A stretch of DNA of 64,000 nt from Paracoccus sp. MBLB3053 (GTDB lineage: Bacteria > Pseudomonadota > Alphaproteobacteria > Rhodobacterales > Rhodobacteraceae), in the NCBI RefSeq assembly GCF_031822435.1, contig NZ_JAVQLW010000001.1:753501-817500 (forward strand), written 5' to 3'. The position numbers and the translations under genes are program-made. The notes beneath the pieces are model-generated. The model was not told the DNA's origin, made no database searches, and worked only from the letters and a program-made list of their open reading frames with translations. Below, piece after piece: positions 36,069 to 43,789 of this stretch. The first letter of the stretch is position 1; each line of letters opens with the position of its first letter.

Positions 36069-36994
36069 CAATCTGCCCCCTGCTGCCATTTCCGGCGCTG
36101 AAGGCCGAAGAAGCTGAAAAGGATCGCGGCCAGCAGGAAGGGGATCATGGCGACCGCAATGGCCGCGCCTTCGCCCAATTGGCCACCGGGGATTGCGCGC
36201 TGGAAGCTCAGCGTCGCCATCAGGTGCGTCGCGTTGACCGGCCCGCCGCGCGTCAGCACATAGATCAGCTGGAAATCGGTGAAGGTGAACAGGACCGAGA
36301 AGGTCATGACCACGGCGATAATCGGCGTAAGCAGCGGCAGCGTCACCTTGGTGAAGCGCTGCCAGGATGTCGCGCCGTCGATGGCCGCGGCCTCGTTCAG
36401 GGATTGCGGGATGGTCTGCAGCCCTGCCAGCAGCGAAATCGCAACAAAGGGAATTCCCCTCCAGACGTTTGCCGCCATGACCGAAAGTCGCGCATTCCAG
36501 GGGTCGCCAAGGAAGTTGATCGGCTGGCTGATCAGGCCCCATTTCATCAGGACCCAGGAAATGATCGAGAACTGGCTGTCGAAGATCCACCAGAAGGCCA
36601 GCGCCGACAAAACGGTCGGCACGACCCAGGGAAGCAGGATGATCGCACGGAAAAAGTTCTTGAAGGGCAGGTGCCGGTTCAGCAGCAAGGCCAGCCACAA
36701 GCCCAAACCGAATTTCAGGACCGAAGCCGCGACCGTATAGAAAAGCGTATTGAAGACCGAAAGCCAGAAGACCGGGTCATCCATCAGCCAGACATAGTTC
36801 TCGAGCCCGATCCACTCTCCCGCCCGGCCGATCCGGGCGTCGGTAAAGCCAAGCCAGACGCCCAACCCCAGCGGATAGGTCAGGAAGCACAGCAGGAAGG
36901 CCGCTGCAGGCAGCATGAACAGAAGTCCAAGGCCATTTCGGCTTTCGACGAAGCGCCGCCAGAAGGACGCGCGCGGCTCGGGCACAGGGGGCAT
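36068..36994 (-). CDS. sugar ABC transporter permease (MalF type)
   Basis: A 308-residue CUT1 permease with six membrane segments and the EAA-type loop NEAAAIDGATSWQRFTKVTLP. I chose the ATG at 36994 because AAGGAG lies 6 bases upstream and the preceding 12 codons look unconserved. It pairs with the MalG-type subunit to form the channel for the binding protein encoded at 37046. Confidence 0.9.
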   Translation of the reverse strand: MPPVPEPRASFWRRFVESRNGLGLLFMLPAAAFLLCFLTYPLGLGVWLGFTDARIGRAGEWIGLENYVWLMDDPVFWLSVFNTLFYTVAASVLKFGLGLWLALLLNRHLPFKNFFRAIILLPWVVPTVLSALAFWWIFDSQFSIISWVLMKWGLISQPINFLGDPWNARLSVMAANVWRGIPFVAISLLAGLQTIPQSLNEAAAIDGATSWQRFTKVTLPLLTPIIAVVMTFSVLFTFTDFQLIYVLTRGGPVNATHLMATLSFQRAIPGGQLGEGAAIAVAMIPFLLAAILFSFFGLQRRKWQQGAD

Positions 36995-37045
36995 GTCCTG
37001 CTCCTTTGTTCGGGAAAGGGGGCGCCACAAGGGCGCCCCGCAGGC

Positions 37046-38359
37046 TCAGCGGTAGTAGCGCGCGATGCGGCGCTCGGCATTGGCGATGGCTTCCTCGGGG
37101 GTGCGCTGGCCGGTCACGGCCTCGGCGAACATGTCGACCAGGACGTAGTCGGCCATGACCCCTGCCGATGCCGGCCCCAGCGGACCGGCATAGCCATTCG
37201 GACGCAGCGATTCCGAGGCCTTGGCATAGGGCGCGTGCACCGGGTTCGAGGTCCAGACCGGGTTGTCGGCAAAGGCCTTGAGCGCCTGACAGCAATATGC
37301 GCTGGCGCCGGTCAACCAGGCGTTCATCTGTTCAGGTTGATACATGAACTCGAGATAGGCCTTGGCAGCGTTCGGGAACTTGCAATGCTTGAAGATCGAG
37401 ATGGTCGAGGTCTGGTGCAACTCGACCGACTTGCCTACCGGACCGATCGGCAGGGTATGGGTGCGGATATCCTCGGCAAGAGCCTTGGTGGCCTCGTCCT
37501 TGATGGCCGCGTAGTAAAGCGACACGCCATTCGCCGTCAGCGAGATATCGCCGGCAAGGAAGGCACGGTTGTTGTTGATGTCGAGCCAGCTTTCCGTGCC
37601 CGGAACGAAGACCGCATAGAGCTTCTTGGCATATTCGATCGCGGCCAGGGTTTCGGGGCTGTTGATCGCGACCTCACCCGCCTCGTTGACGGTCATGCCG
37701 CCATGGCTCCAGAGCAGCCAATGGGCAAAGTTGTTGCCGTCACCGACAGCCTTGCCAAACGGGAAGCCCGCGGGCGTGCCCTTTTCCTTCATCGCCGTGC
37801 ACAGCGCGAGGAAACCTTCGGTGTCGGTCGGGAACTCGTCGAAACCCGCCGCCTTCATGTGGCTTTCGCGGTAGCATACGGCGTTGCCGATGGCGCAGAG
37901 CGGCGTCGAGATGAAATTGCCGTCCTGCTCACCATAGCCGCGCAGACCGTCATACCAGCCGCCATTCTTTTCACCCAGCATGGTGCAAAGATCGGTCACA
38001 TCGACCAGCTTGTCGGGATATTGGAACGGGTCGTCGAACCAGCTCATCACCATGTCCGGACCCGAGCCGACATTGGCGGCGACGGCGGCCTTGGGTCGCA
38101 CATCCTCCCAGCTTTCCTGGTCGATACGAACCTCGACGCCGGTAGCATCGGTGAAGGCCTTGGTATTCGCGTTCCAGGCCTCTTCTTCGCCCTTCACGAA
38201 GGGCACCCAGCGCAAAAGGCGCAAGCTCGCGCCCTCCTCCGGGGTGAACATCATGCCCCCGGCCTGCGCCATCGCGGGCCGGATAAAGGGGCTGGTCAGA
38301 ACGGCACCCGCCGCTAGCGCGGCGCTGCCCTGCAAGAGCTTTCTGCGGTCGATGGACAT
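37046..38359 (-). CDS. ABC transporter sugar-binding protein, Tat-type signal
   Basis: A 437-residue CUT1 extracellular solute-binding protein. The N-terminus MSIDRRKLLQGSAALAAGAV carries a twin-arginine motif, so it may be exported folded by Tat. The mature domain has the usual periplasmic-binding fold, for example FPFGKAVGDGNNFAHWLLWSHGG. The start at 38359 is supported by CTTTGGGAGGAG upstream. The ligand is unknown; the adjacent KDG kinase and sugar-acid genes suggest a sugar, uronate or glycoside that yields 2-keto-3-deoxygluconate. Confidence 0.88.
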   Translation of the reverse strand: MSIDRRKLLQGSAALAAGAVLTSPFIRPAMAQAGGMMFTPEEGASLRLLRWVPFVKGEEEAWNANTKAFTDATGVEVRIDQESWEDVRPKAAVAANVGSGPDMVMSWFDDPFQYPDKLVDVTDLCTMLGEKNGGWYDGLRGYGEQDGNFISTPLCAIGNAVCYRESHMKAAGFDEFPTDTEGFLALCTAMKEKGTPAGFPFGKAVGDGNNFAHWLLWSHGGMTVNEAGEVAINSPETLAAIEYAKKLYAVFVPGTESWLDINNNRAFLAGDISLTANGVSLYYAAIKDEATKALAEDIRTHTLPIGPVGKSVELHQTSTISIFKHCKFPNAAKAYLEFMYQPEQMNAWLTGASAYCCQALKAFADNPVWTSNPVHAPYAKASESLRPNGYAGPLGPASAGVMADYVLVDMFAEAVTGQRTPEEAIANAERRIARYYR

Positions 38360-38411
38360 TGCTTCACTCCTCCCAAAGTGCAATGTGGCCGTTTCGCGGC
38401 CTTGTTCATCC

Positions 38412-38429
38412 CGCGCCCCGAAAGGCGCG
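38412..38429 (-). promoter_or_regulatory. short intercistronic hairpin between ATPase and binding-protein genes
   Basis: A 6-bp GC stem (38412-38417 with 38424-38429) lies in the 79-bp gap between the two minus-strand genes, with no T-run. Possibly a processing or stability element. Confidence 0.35.
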
Positions 38430-38438
38430 AGCCGGCAG

Positions 38439-39485
38439 TCAGTCCGTCAGGCGCACCCCGCTGTCAGCGTCGAAAAGATGGACGGCGGTCGGATCGATAG
38501 CGACATGGATCACCTCATCCGGCCCGGCGGTCACGCGTTCGCGGAAGACGCAGGTGACCGCCTGGCCACCCAGCCTGCCCACGACATAGGTTTCGGCCCC
38601 GGTCGGTTCCGTGACCTCGATCGTCAGGGGAATGTCGCCGCCCAACGTAATGGCCTCGGGGCGGACACCGTAGATCAGCTTGCGCCCCTCGGGCGCCTTG
38701 GGCACAGGCAGGCGCTGACCATCGGAGGCGACGAAACTGCCTGCCTCGGCCCGCCCTTCGATCATGTTCATGGCAGGGCTGCCGATGAAGCCCGCGACGA
38801 ACAGGTTCGCGGGCTTGTCATAAAGCTCGAGCGGTGCGCCGACCTGCTCGACCCGGCCGTCATGCATCACGACGATCTTGTCGGCCATCGTCATGGCTTC
38901 GATCTGGTCATGCGTCACGTAGACCGTCGTCGTCTTCAGCCGATGATGCAGGTTCTTGATCTCTGTCCGCATCGAGACGCGCAGCTTGGCGTCAAGGTTC
39001 GACAGCGGTTCGTCGAACAGGAAGACCTGAGGATCGCGCACGATCGCGCGGCCCATGGCGACGCGCTGGCGCTGCCCGCCCGAAAGCTGGCGCGGATAGC
39101 GATCCAGCAGATGCGCAAGACCCAGGATCTCGGCCGCGGGCTTGACCCGTTCCTCGATCTCGGCGCGGGACGTTCCCTTGAGCTTCAGCGAAAAGCCCAT
39201 GTTCTCGGCCACCGTCAGATGCGGGTAAAGCGCATAGTTCTGAAACACCATCGCGATATCGCGATCCTTGGGGGGAAGATCGTTCACGACCCTTTCCCCG
39301 ATCATGATGTCGCCGGATGTGATATGCTCAAGCCCGGCAAGCATCCGCAGAAGCGTGGACTTGCCGCATCCTGAAGGGCCGACCAGAACGACGAACTCCC
39401 CCTCGTCGATATCGACCGAGACGCCATGCATCACCTCGACCGCGCCGTAGGATTTCCTTACCTCGCGGATAGTCACCGAGGCCAT
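38439..39485 (-). CDS. sugar ABC transporter ATP-binding protein (UgpC/MalK type)
   Basis: A 348-residue MalK-family ATPase. Walker A GPSGCGKST, Q-loop FQNYALYPHLTVAEN, signature LSGGQRQRVAMGRAIVRDP and Walker B VFLFDEPLSNLDAKL are complete, followed by the regulatory OB-like domain (for example LIYGVRPEAITLG). The start at 39485 follows GGGAGGAGGG. It is the first gene of the ATPase-receptor-permease-permease operon, an order that differs from the more common receptor-first order. Confidence 0.93.
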   Translation of the reverse strand: MASVTIREVRKSYGAVEVMHGVSVDIDEGEFVVLVGPSGCGKSTLLRMLAGLEHITSGDIMIGERVVNDLPPKDRDIAMVFQNYALYPHLTVAENMGFSLKLKGTSRAEIEERVKPAAEILGLAHLLDRYPRQLSGGQRQRVAMGRAIVRDPQVFLFDEPLSNLDAKLRVSMRTEIKNLHHRLKTTTVYVTHDQIEAMTMADKIVVMHDGRVEQVGAPLELYDKPANLFVAGFIGSPAMNMIEGRAEAGSFVASDGQRLPVPKAPEGRKLIYGVRPEAITLGGDIPLTIEVTEPTGAETYVVGRLGGQAVTCVFRERVTAGPDEVIHVAIDPTAVHLFDADSGVRLTD

Positions 39486-39601
39486 GCGATCCCTCCTCCC
39501 AAAGGTATCCATTGGGGGGCAGGCTCGCAGGAAGCCCGATTTCGATCAAGCCTTTTGTTGGTGATGTATCGAAAGGACTGCGGCCCTGGTGCTCAGCCTT
39601 A

Positions 39602-39611
39602 ATGTATACGC
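39602..39611. promoter_or_regulatory. GntR-type operator-like site ATGTATACGC before the ABC operon
   Basis: ATGTATAC identical to the first eight bases of the palindromes at 22444 and 32610, but ending in GC instead of AT. It lies 117 bp upstream of the ATPase start, in the 133-bp gap after the KDG kinase gene. A second inverted repeat (TTTCGAT at 39540-39546 with ATCGAAA at 39568-39574) lies between it and the gene. Confidence 0.45.
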
Positions 39612-39618
39612 TGCCAGT

Positions 39619-40512
39619 CTAGAGTGCGTCGCGCGGAATCAGGGCACCGGGATGCTGGATCACGCGACTGGCGGTGGCATGTCCGCGCGCGACTGCATCA
39701 GCCATGGACGCCCCTTCCAGTCGCGCCGAAAGATAAACGCCGTTGAAGCTGTCGCCGGCCCCCGTCGTGTCGACCGGCCTGATGCGCTCGCCGCAGGGCA
39801 GGTCAATCCACTCGCCCTCGGGGGTGCGGGCCAGCATGTCATCGCCGCCATTCTTGACGAGGATTTCTTCCACCCCTGCCTCCTGGTAACGTTCGGCGGT
39901 GGCGCGGGGGGTCGCATCGCCGAAATACTGGGCCTCTTCATCGAAGCTCGGCAGCGCGATATCGGCGACCGCCGCGCCCTTCATGATCCAGTCGCGCATC
40001 TCGTCCGTGCCCGACCACAGCCGCAGCCGCATGTTGCTGTCAAAGGCCACCTTGGCTGGCGCGGCTTCCATCGCCGATAGCAAAACCTCGCGCCGCTCAG
40101 GCGTCAGGATTGCAAGCGTGATCCCCGAGAAATAGACCAGATCAGCATCCTGAAAGCAGCGCGCCAGATGTTCGGGATCATCCGCAAGGCATCGCGCGGC
40201 CGAGCTGTCGCGCCAATAGGTAAAGCTGCGCTCGCCATCTTTCAGGTCAATCATGTAAAGACCCGGCGCCCGCGTGGGATGGCGCGTGATGCACTCGGTC
40301 CCGATCCCCGCACCCGAAATGAAATCGAGCATCGCGGACGAGATCGCATCCTGTCCCACGCAGGTCAGGTAATCGACCCGTGCCTTGGCGGGCATCAGGG
40401 CACGCAGATACCATGCGGTGTTGAACGTGTCGCCAGCAAAGGCCTGACGCCAGAGCCCCTGCCCCGCGCCCGACAATTCGACCATGCATTCCCCGACCGA
40501 TACGACCCGCAT
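39619..40512 (-). CDS. kdgK: 2-dehydro-3-deoxygluconokinase (PfkB family)
   Basis: A 297-residue ribokinase/PfkB-family kinase. The N-terminal VSVGECMVELSG, the substrate loop FAGDTFNTAWYL and the C-terminal anion-hole signature DTTGAGDSFNGVYLSARL are present; these are typical of KdgK, which makes 2-keto-3-deoxy-6-phosphogluconate. The matching KDPG aldolase is not next to it. AAGGGGG precedes the start. It is upstream of the ABC operon on the same strand and separated from the aldehyde dehydrogenase by a terminator. Confidence 0.88.
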   Translation of the reverse strand: MRVVSVGECMVELSGAGQGLWRQAFAGDTFNTAWYLRALMPAKARVDYLTCVGQDAISSAMLDFISGAGIGTECITRHPTRAPGLYMIDLKDGERSFTYWRDSSAARCLADDPEHLARCFQDADLVYFSGITLAILTPERREVLLSAMEAAPAKVAFDSNMRLRLWSGTDEMRDWIMKGAAVADIALPSFDEEAQYFGDATPRATAERYQEAGVEEILVKNGGDDMLARTPEGEWIDLPCGERIRPVDTTGAGDSFNGVYLSARLEGASMADAVARGHATASRVIQHPGALIPRDAL

Positions 40513-40560
40513 TCGCGCCCCCTTTTCCTGCGTGCCGCAACTTAGCGGGAAAGCGCGAAA

Positions 40561-40590
40561 TGAAAAGGGCCGTCGGTTTCCCGGCGGCCC
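40561..40590 (-). terminator. Rho-independent terminator of the aldehyde dehydrogenase gene
   Basis: A 10-bp stem with one mismatch (40567-40576 with 40581-40590, TTTC loop) followed on the minus strand by TTTTCATTTC, 21 bp after the stop codon. Confidence 0.85.
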
Positions 40591-40610
40591 CAGATGGATG
40601 TCATGCCCGA

Positions 40611-42062
40611 TCAGGCATCGACGTCCCAGCCACTGATCTGCTTGCTGTCCATGAACTCTTCGAGCCCCCAGACGCCACCTTCACGCGCCCGGCCCGAGGC
40701 TTTGACGCCGCCGAATGCCGAACCACGCCCGCGGCTCTGGCCGTTCGTTTCGACCATGCCCGCGCGCAACTGGCGAGCGAGACGGTTGCGGCGCGCGCCG
40801 TCCTGCGTCTGGACGTAGTTCGTCAGGCCGTAGATCGTGTCATTTGCGATCTCGAGCGCCTCTTCTTCGGTATCGAAGGGGATGATCGACAGGACCGGGC
40901 CAAAGATTTCCTGCCGCGCGATGGTCATGTCGTTCGTCACATCGGCAAAGACCGTCGGGCGGACGAAATAGCCCCGATTGACACCTTCGGGCAGGCCGGG
41001 ACCGCCCGCGACCAGCCGTGCGCCTTCGTCGATGCCTGCCTGGATCAGGTCCTGGATCTTGTCCCATTGCAGTTTCGAAACCACCGGGCCGATATGCCGA
41101 CCCGGCTGATGCGCAGTCGCGACCTCGGTTTCCTCGGCCACCTTCCTGGCCTGCTCGACGGCCGTTTCATAAAAGGAGCGTTCGACCAGCATCCGGGTCG
41201 GCGCGTTGCAGCTTTGGCCCGAATTGTAAAAACAGTGCCGGGCGCCACGGATCACCGCCTTTTCATCGGCATCGGCAAAAACCAGGTTCGCGCCCTTGCC
41301 GCCCAGTTCCAGCGCAACCTTCTTCAGCGAATCCGCTGCTGCCTTGGTGATCGCAATACCCGCGCGAGTCGAACCGGTGAACGAGATCATTTCGACATCG
41401 GGATGGGTGGAAAGCTGCGTGCCGACGCCCATGCCGTCGCCATTCACCAGGTTGAAGACGCCCTTGGGAAGCCCGGCCTCATCCACGATCTCGGCAAAGA
41501 CGATCGAGGAAAGCGGCGCGATCTCGCTGGGCTTCAGCACGACCGTGTTGCCCGCAAGGATGGCCGGGATCACCTTCAGCGTGACCTGGTTCATCGGCCA
41601 GTTCCAAGGCGTGATCAGGCCGACGACACCGATCGATTCCCACGCCACCATCGCGCCCGGTGCGTGCTCACCCAGCGGACGGATGAATTCGAATTCGCGG
41701 AAGGCCTCGATGAAGTTCTCGATGTGAGAGATCCCGCAACCGGCCTGATCCTCGATCGCCATGTCATGCGGCGCGCCCATCTCGTCCTCGATCGCCTTGC
41801 CCATATCGGCCTGACGGCGCTTGTAGACCTCGAGGATCTTTTCGACATGGGCCAGCCGCTCGGCCGGCGAAGTGGCCGACCATGCCGGGAATGCGGCCTT
41901 GGCGGCGGCCACGGCGGCATCCGTATCGGCCTGATCGCCGAGCGAGATCACCGCGACCGGCTCTTCGGTCGAGGGATCGATCACATCGAGGTCATTCGCC
42001 TTGGCCGGCGCAACCCATGCGCCGTTGATGTAGAAGTTTCGCTTATCCGCCAGATCGCTCAT
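40611..42062 (-). CDS. NAD(P)-dependent aldehyde dehydrogenase
   Basis: A 483-residue ALDH. The glutamate of LELGGKGANLVF and the nucleophilic cysteine of NSGQSCNAPTRM are in place, with TPWNWPMNQ and EIFGPVLSIIPF as further family blocks. Start 42062 follows AAAGGGGG. The substrate is not clear: position suggests an aldehyde from sugar-acid breakdown, and it could supply the 2-oxoglutarate semialdehyde dehydrogenase step after KdaD, but it does not look closely like the Azospirillum enzyme for that step. Confidence 0.88.
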   Translation of the reverse strand: MSDLADKRNFYINGAWVAPAKANDLDVIDPSTEEPVAVISLGDQADTDAAVAAAKAAFPAWSATSPAERLAHVEKILEVYKRRQADMGKAIEDEMGAPHDMAIEDQAGCGISHIENFIEAFREFEFIRPLGEHAPGAMVAWESIGVVGLITPWNWPMNQVTLKVIPAILAGNTVVLKPSEIAPLSSIVFAEIVDEAGLPKGVFNLVNGDGMGVGTQLSTHPDVEMISFTGSTRAGIAITKAAADSLKKVALELGGKGANLVFADADEKAVIRGARHCFYNSGQSCNAPTRMLVERSFYETAVEQARKVAEETEVATAHQPGRHIGPVVSKLQWDKIQDLIQAGIDEGARLVAGGPGLPEGVNRGYFVRPTVFADVTNDMTIARQEIFGPVLSIIPFDTEEEALEIANDTIYGLTNYVQTQDGARRNRLARQLRAGMVETNGQSRGRGSAFGGVKASGRAREGGVWGLEEFMDSKQISGWDVDA

Positions 42063-42239
42063 GATCGGCCCCCTTTCTTTGTCTGGGCGGCAAGGTGGCA
42101 CCGCATGATCCGGGCTTCAAGTGCCTCGATCGCCCCCCGGCCGATCAATGGCCTCAAGCCGGAGAGGGAAAGTCGCGCTAGAAAGATCACGCGGGATGCA
42201 TATGTTGTCGGTGCGGCTCTAACTCGAAAGGACTTCACC

Positions 42240-42896
42240 ATGTCCCTGCGCATCAACGACACTGCCCCCGATTTCTCGGCCGATTCGACCGAAGGCCGGA
42301 TCAGCTTCCATGACTGGATCGGTGACAGCTATGCGATCCTCTTCTCGCATCCGCGCGATTTCACGCCGGTCTGCACGACCGAGTTCGGTGCGGTCGCCCA
42401 ACTCGCGCCGGCATTCGAGAAACGCAATACCAAGGTGCTGGGCGTCTCGGTCGATTCCGTCGAGGATCACGCGAAGTGGAAATCCGATATCGAGAAGGTC
42501 GCAGGGGTCCCGGCAAACTTTGCCATCATCGACGACACCTCGCTGAACGTCGCCAAGGCATATGACATGCTTCCGGCCGAGTTCTACCTGCCGACCGAAG
42601 GTCGCACACCCGCCCATTCCGCGACCGTACGCACCGTCTTCATCATTGGACCGGACAAGAAGATCCGCCTGACCATGACCTATCCCATGTCGGTCGGGCG
42701 CAACTTCGCCGAGATCCTTCGCGCGCTTGACGCTGTGCGCAAGACCGATGGCGTGCCGCTGGCGACCCCGGCGAACTGGGTTCCGGGCCAGGACGTGATC
42801 GTGGCACTGGCCCTGGACGATGCGAGCGCCGAAGAGAAATACGGAACGCTGGAAAAGAAGCTGCCCTATCTGCGCTACGCCAAGGACCCAGCCTGA
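42240..42896 (+). CDS. 1-Cys peroxiredoxin (Prx6 type)
   Basis: A 218-residue peroxiredoxin that reduces peroxides. The peroxidatic cysteine is C45 in the FTPVCTTE motif; the long C-terminal half with RTVFIIGPDKKIRLTMTYP and the length are those of the Prx6/1-Cys subgroup. GAAAGGAC lies upstream of the ATG at 42240. The very long frame that runs into it from 40560 is the antisense of the aldehyde dehydrogenase gene and not coding. Confidence 0.93.
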   Translation: MSLRINDTAPDFSADSTEGRISFHDWIGDSYAILFSHPRDFTPVCTTEFGAVAQLAPAFEKRNTKVLGVSVDSVEDHAKWKSDIEKVAGVPANFAIIDDTSLNVAKAYDMLPAEFYLPTEGRTPAHSATVRTVFIIGPDKKIRLTMTYPMSVGRNFAEILRALDAVRKTDGVPLATPANWVPGQDVIVALALDDASAEEKYGTLEKKLPYLRYAKDPA

Positions 42897-42906
42897 AAAT
42901 TGTGGT

Positions 42907-42929
42907 GGCAGGGGCTCACGACCCCTGCC
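42907..42929. terminator. hairpin between convergent peroxiredoxin and GT29-like genes
   Basis: A perfect 8-bp stem (42907-42914 with 42922-42929) with a 7-base loop fills the 33-bp gap between the two convergent genes. No strong T-run on either side, so it is a probable but weak terminator. Confidence 0.5.
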
Positions 42930-43700
42930 CTAAATGGCGCCGTGTTGTCTCATGGCTAAGATCATGTTCCTGCCCAATACGACCACTTTCCCGGACTTGC
43001 GTTCTGCCTCGACAAGATCGGCCAGCAACCCCGCCTCCAGCCGCGGGGCGTGGTGCCCCTTGCGCTCGATCCGGCAGATTGCCGCCTTGTCCGAGGTCAC
43101 GGCATCGTCATAGCCGCACTGATAGGCGGTCGTCGAAAAGGTGAAGCCCGCGATCGCCACCTCATCGGCGGGCGATCGCAGGAAGAACTGGGCGCACACC
43201 AGACCCGTGGACGGCGACGCGCCCCCGAGCTTGGCGCTAAGTTCCTCGTAGCTCGTGCAGGGAATGTTCCTGACGCGGCAGGACGCGAAGTTCTGGGCGG
43301 CCACAAGCGTATTCAGGAACCCGCTGCGCTTGGGAGTTCGATGAACGATCAATTCCACCTTCGCCTTTTCCAGCTTGGGCTGCGTGACCGGTCGCGCGTC
43401 CTTGGTCAGGCAATGGAACAGGATATCGCAGCGCATGGGGTCCAGACCCTTGCAAGCAACCGGCGTATCCAGCCCGTTATTCATCTTCACGACGAGGTCG
43501 TAGTGCGTCGGGTCGATTTCGATCAGGTCATCCTCGACGGTTCGCGCGGGACCGATGATCAGGATCTTCTTGTTGCGAAATTCCTCGGGGGAAAGGCTGT
43601 AGTCGCATTGCAGCCTTCTCAGCAGCAGTTTGTTCACGGATGAACGCATGAAGCCGGGAAGAGATTGCGCTGCGGACAGCAAAAGTCCCTTCGTGCTCAC
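42930..43700 (-). CDS. GT29-like (sialyltransferase-fold) glycosyltransferase, copy 1
   Basis: A 256-residue protein with the sialylmotif pattern of family GT29: an L-type motif KILIIGPARTVEDDLIEIDP ... YDLVVKMNN (about 43-75), an S-type motif PSTGLVCAQFFLR ... DEVAIAGFTF (about 160-187) and an HAPRLE segment that fits H-x4-E of motif VS. Donor and acceptor are unknown, and no CMP-sialate genes are in the window. I chose GTG 43700 because GGAGGAG lies 7 bases upstream; ATG 43721 has a poor site. It follows the pnp terminator. Confidence 0.6.
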   Translation of the reverse strand: MSTKGLLLSAAQSLPGFMRSSVNKLLLRRLQCDYSLSPEEFRNKKILIIGPARTVEDDLIEIDPTHYDLVVKMNNGLDTPVACKGLDPMRCDILFHCLTKDARPVTQPKLEKAKVELIVHRTPKRSGFLNTLVAAQNFASCRVRNIPCTSYEELSAKLGGASPSTGLVCAQFFLRSPADEVAIAGFTFSTTAYQCGYDDAVTSDKAAICRIERKGHHAPRLEAGLLADLVEAERKSGKVVVLGRNMILAMRQHGAI

Positions 43701-43732
43701 CGAACCGCTCCTCCATGCCATCAGGCCCTATG

Positions 43733-43765
43733 AAAAGACCGGCCCGAAGCATCTCCGGGCCGGTC
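43733..43765 (-). terminator. Rho-independent terminator of pnp
   Basis: A perfect 10-bp GC stem (43737-43746 with 43756-43765) and 9-base loop followed on the minus strand by TTTTCATA. It lies between pnp and the downstream GT29-like gene. Confidence 0.88.
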
Positions 43766-43789
43766 TGCAATTTCAAGAAGTCAGGCCGA

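Noticed and set aside
36179..38317. A 712-codon plus-strand frame across the ABC permease and binding-protein genes
   Set aside because: Antisense shadow of well-defined transporter genes, low-complexity composition and no ribosome site.
40560..42239. N-terminal extension that would make the peroxiredoxin a 778-residue fusion
   Set aside because: The extension is the antisense of the aldehyde dehydrogenase gene; the real ATG at 42240 has a proper ribosome site and the normal family start.
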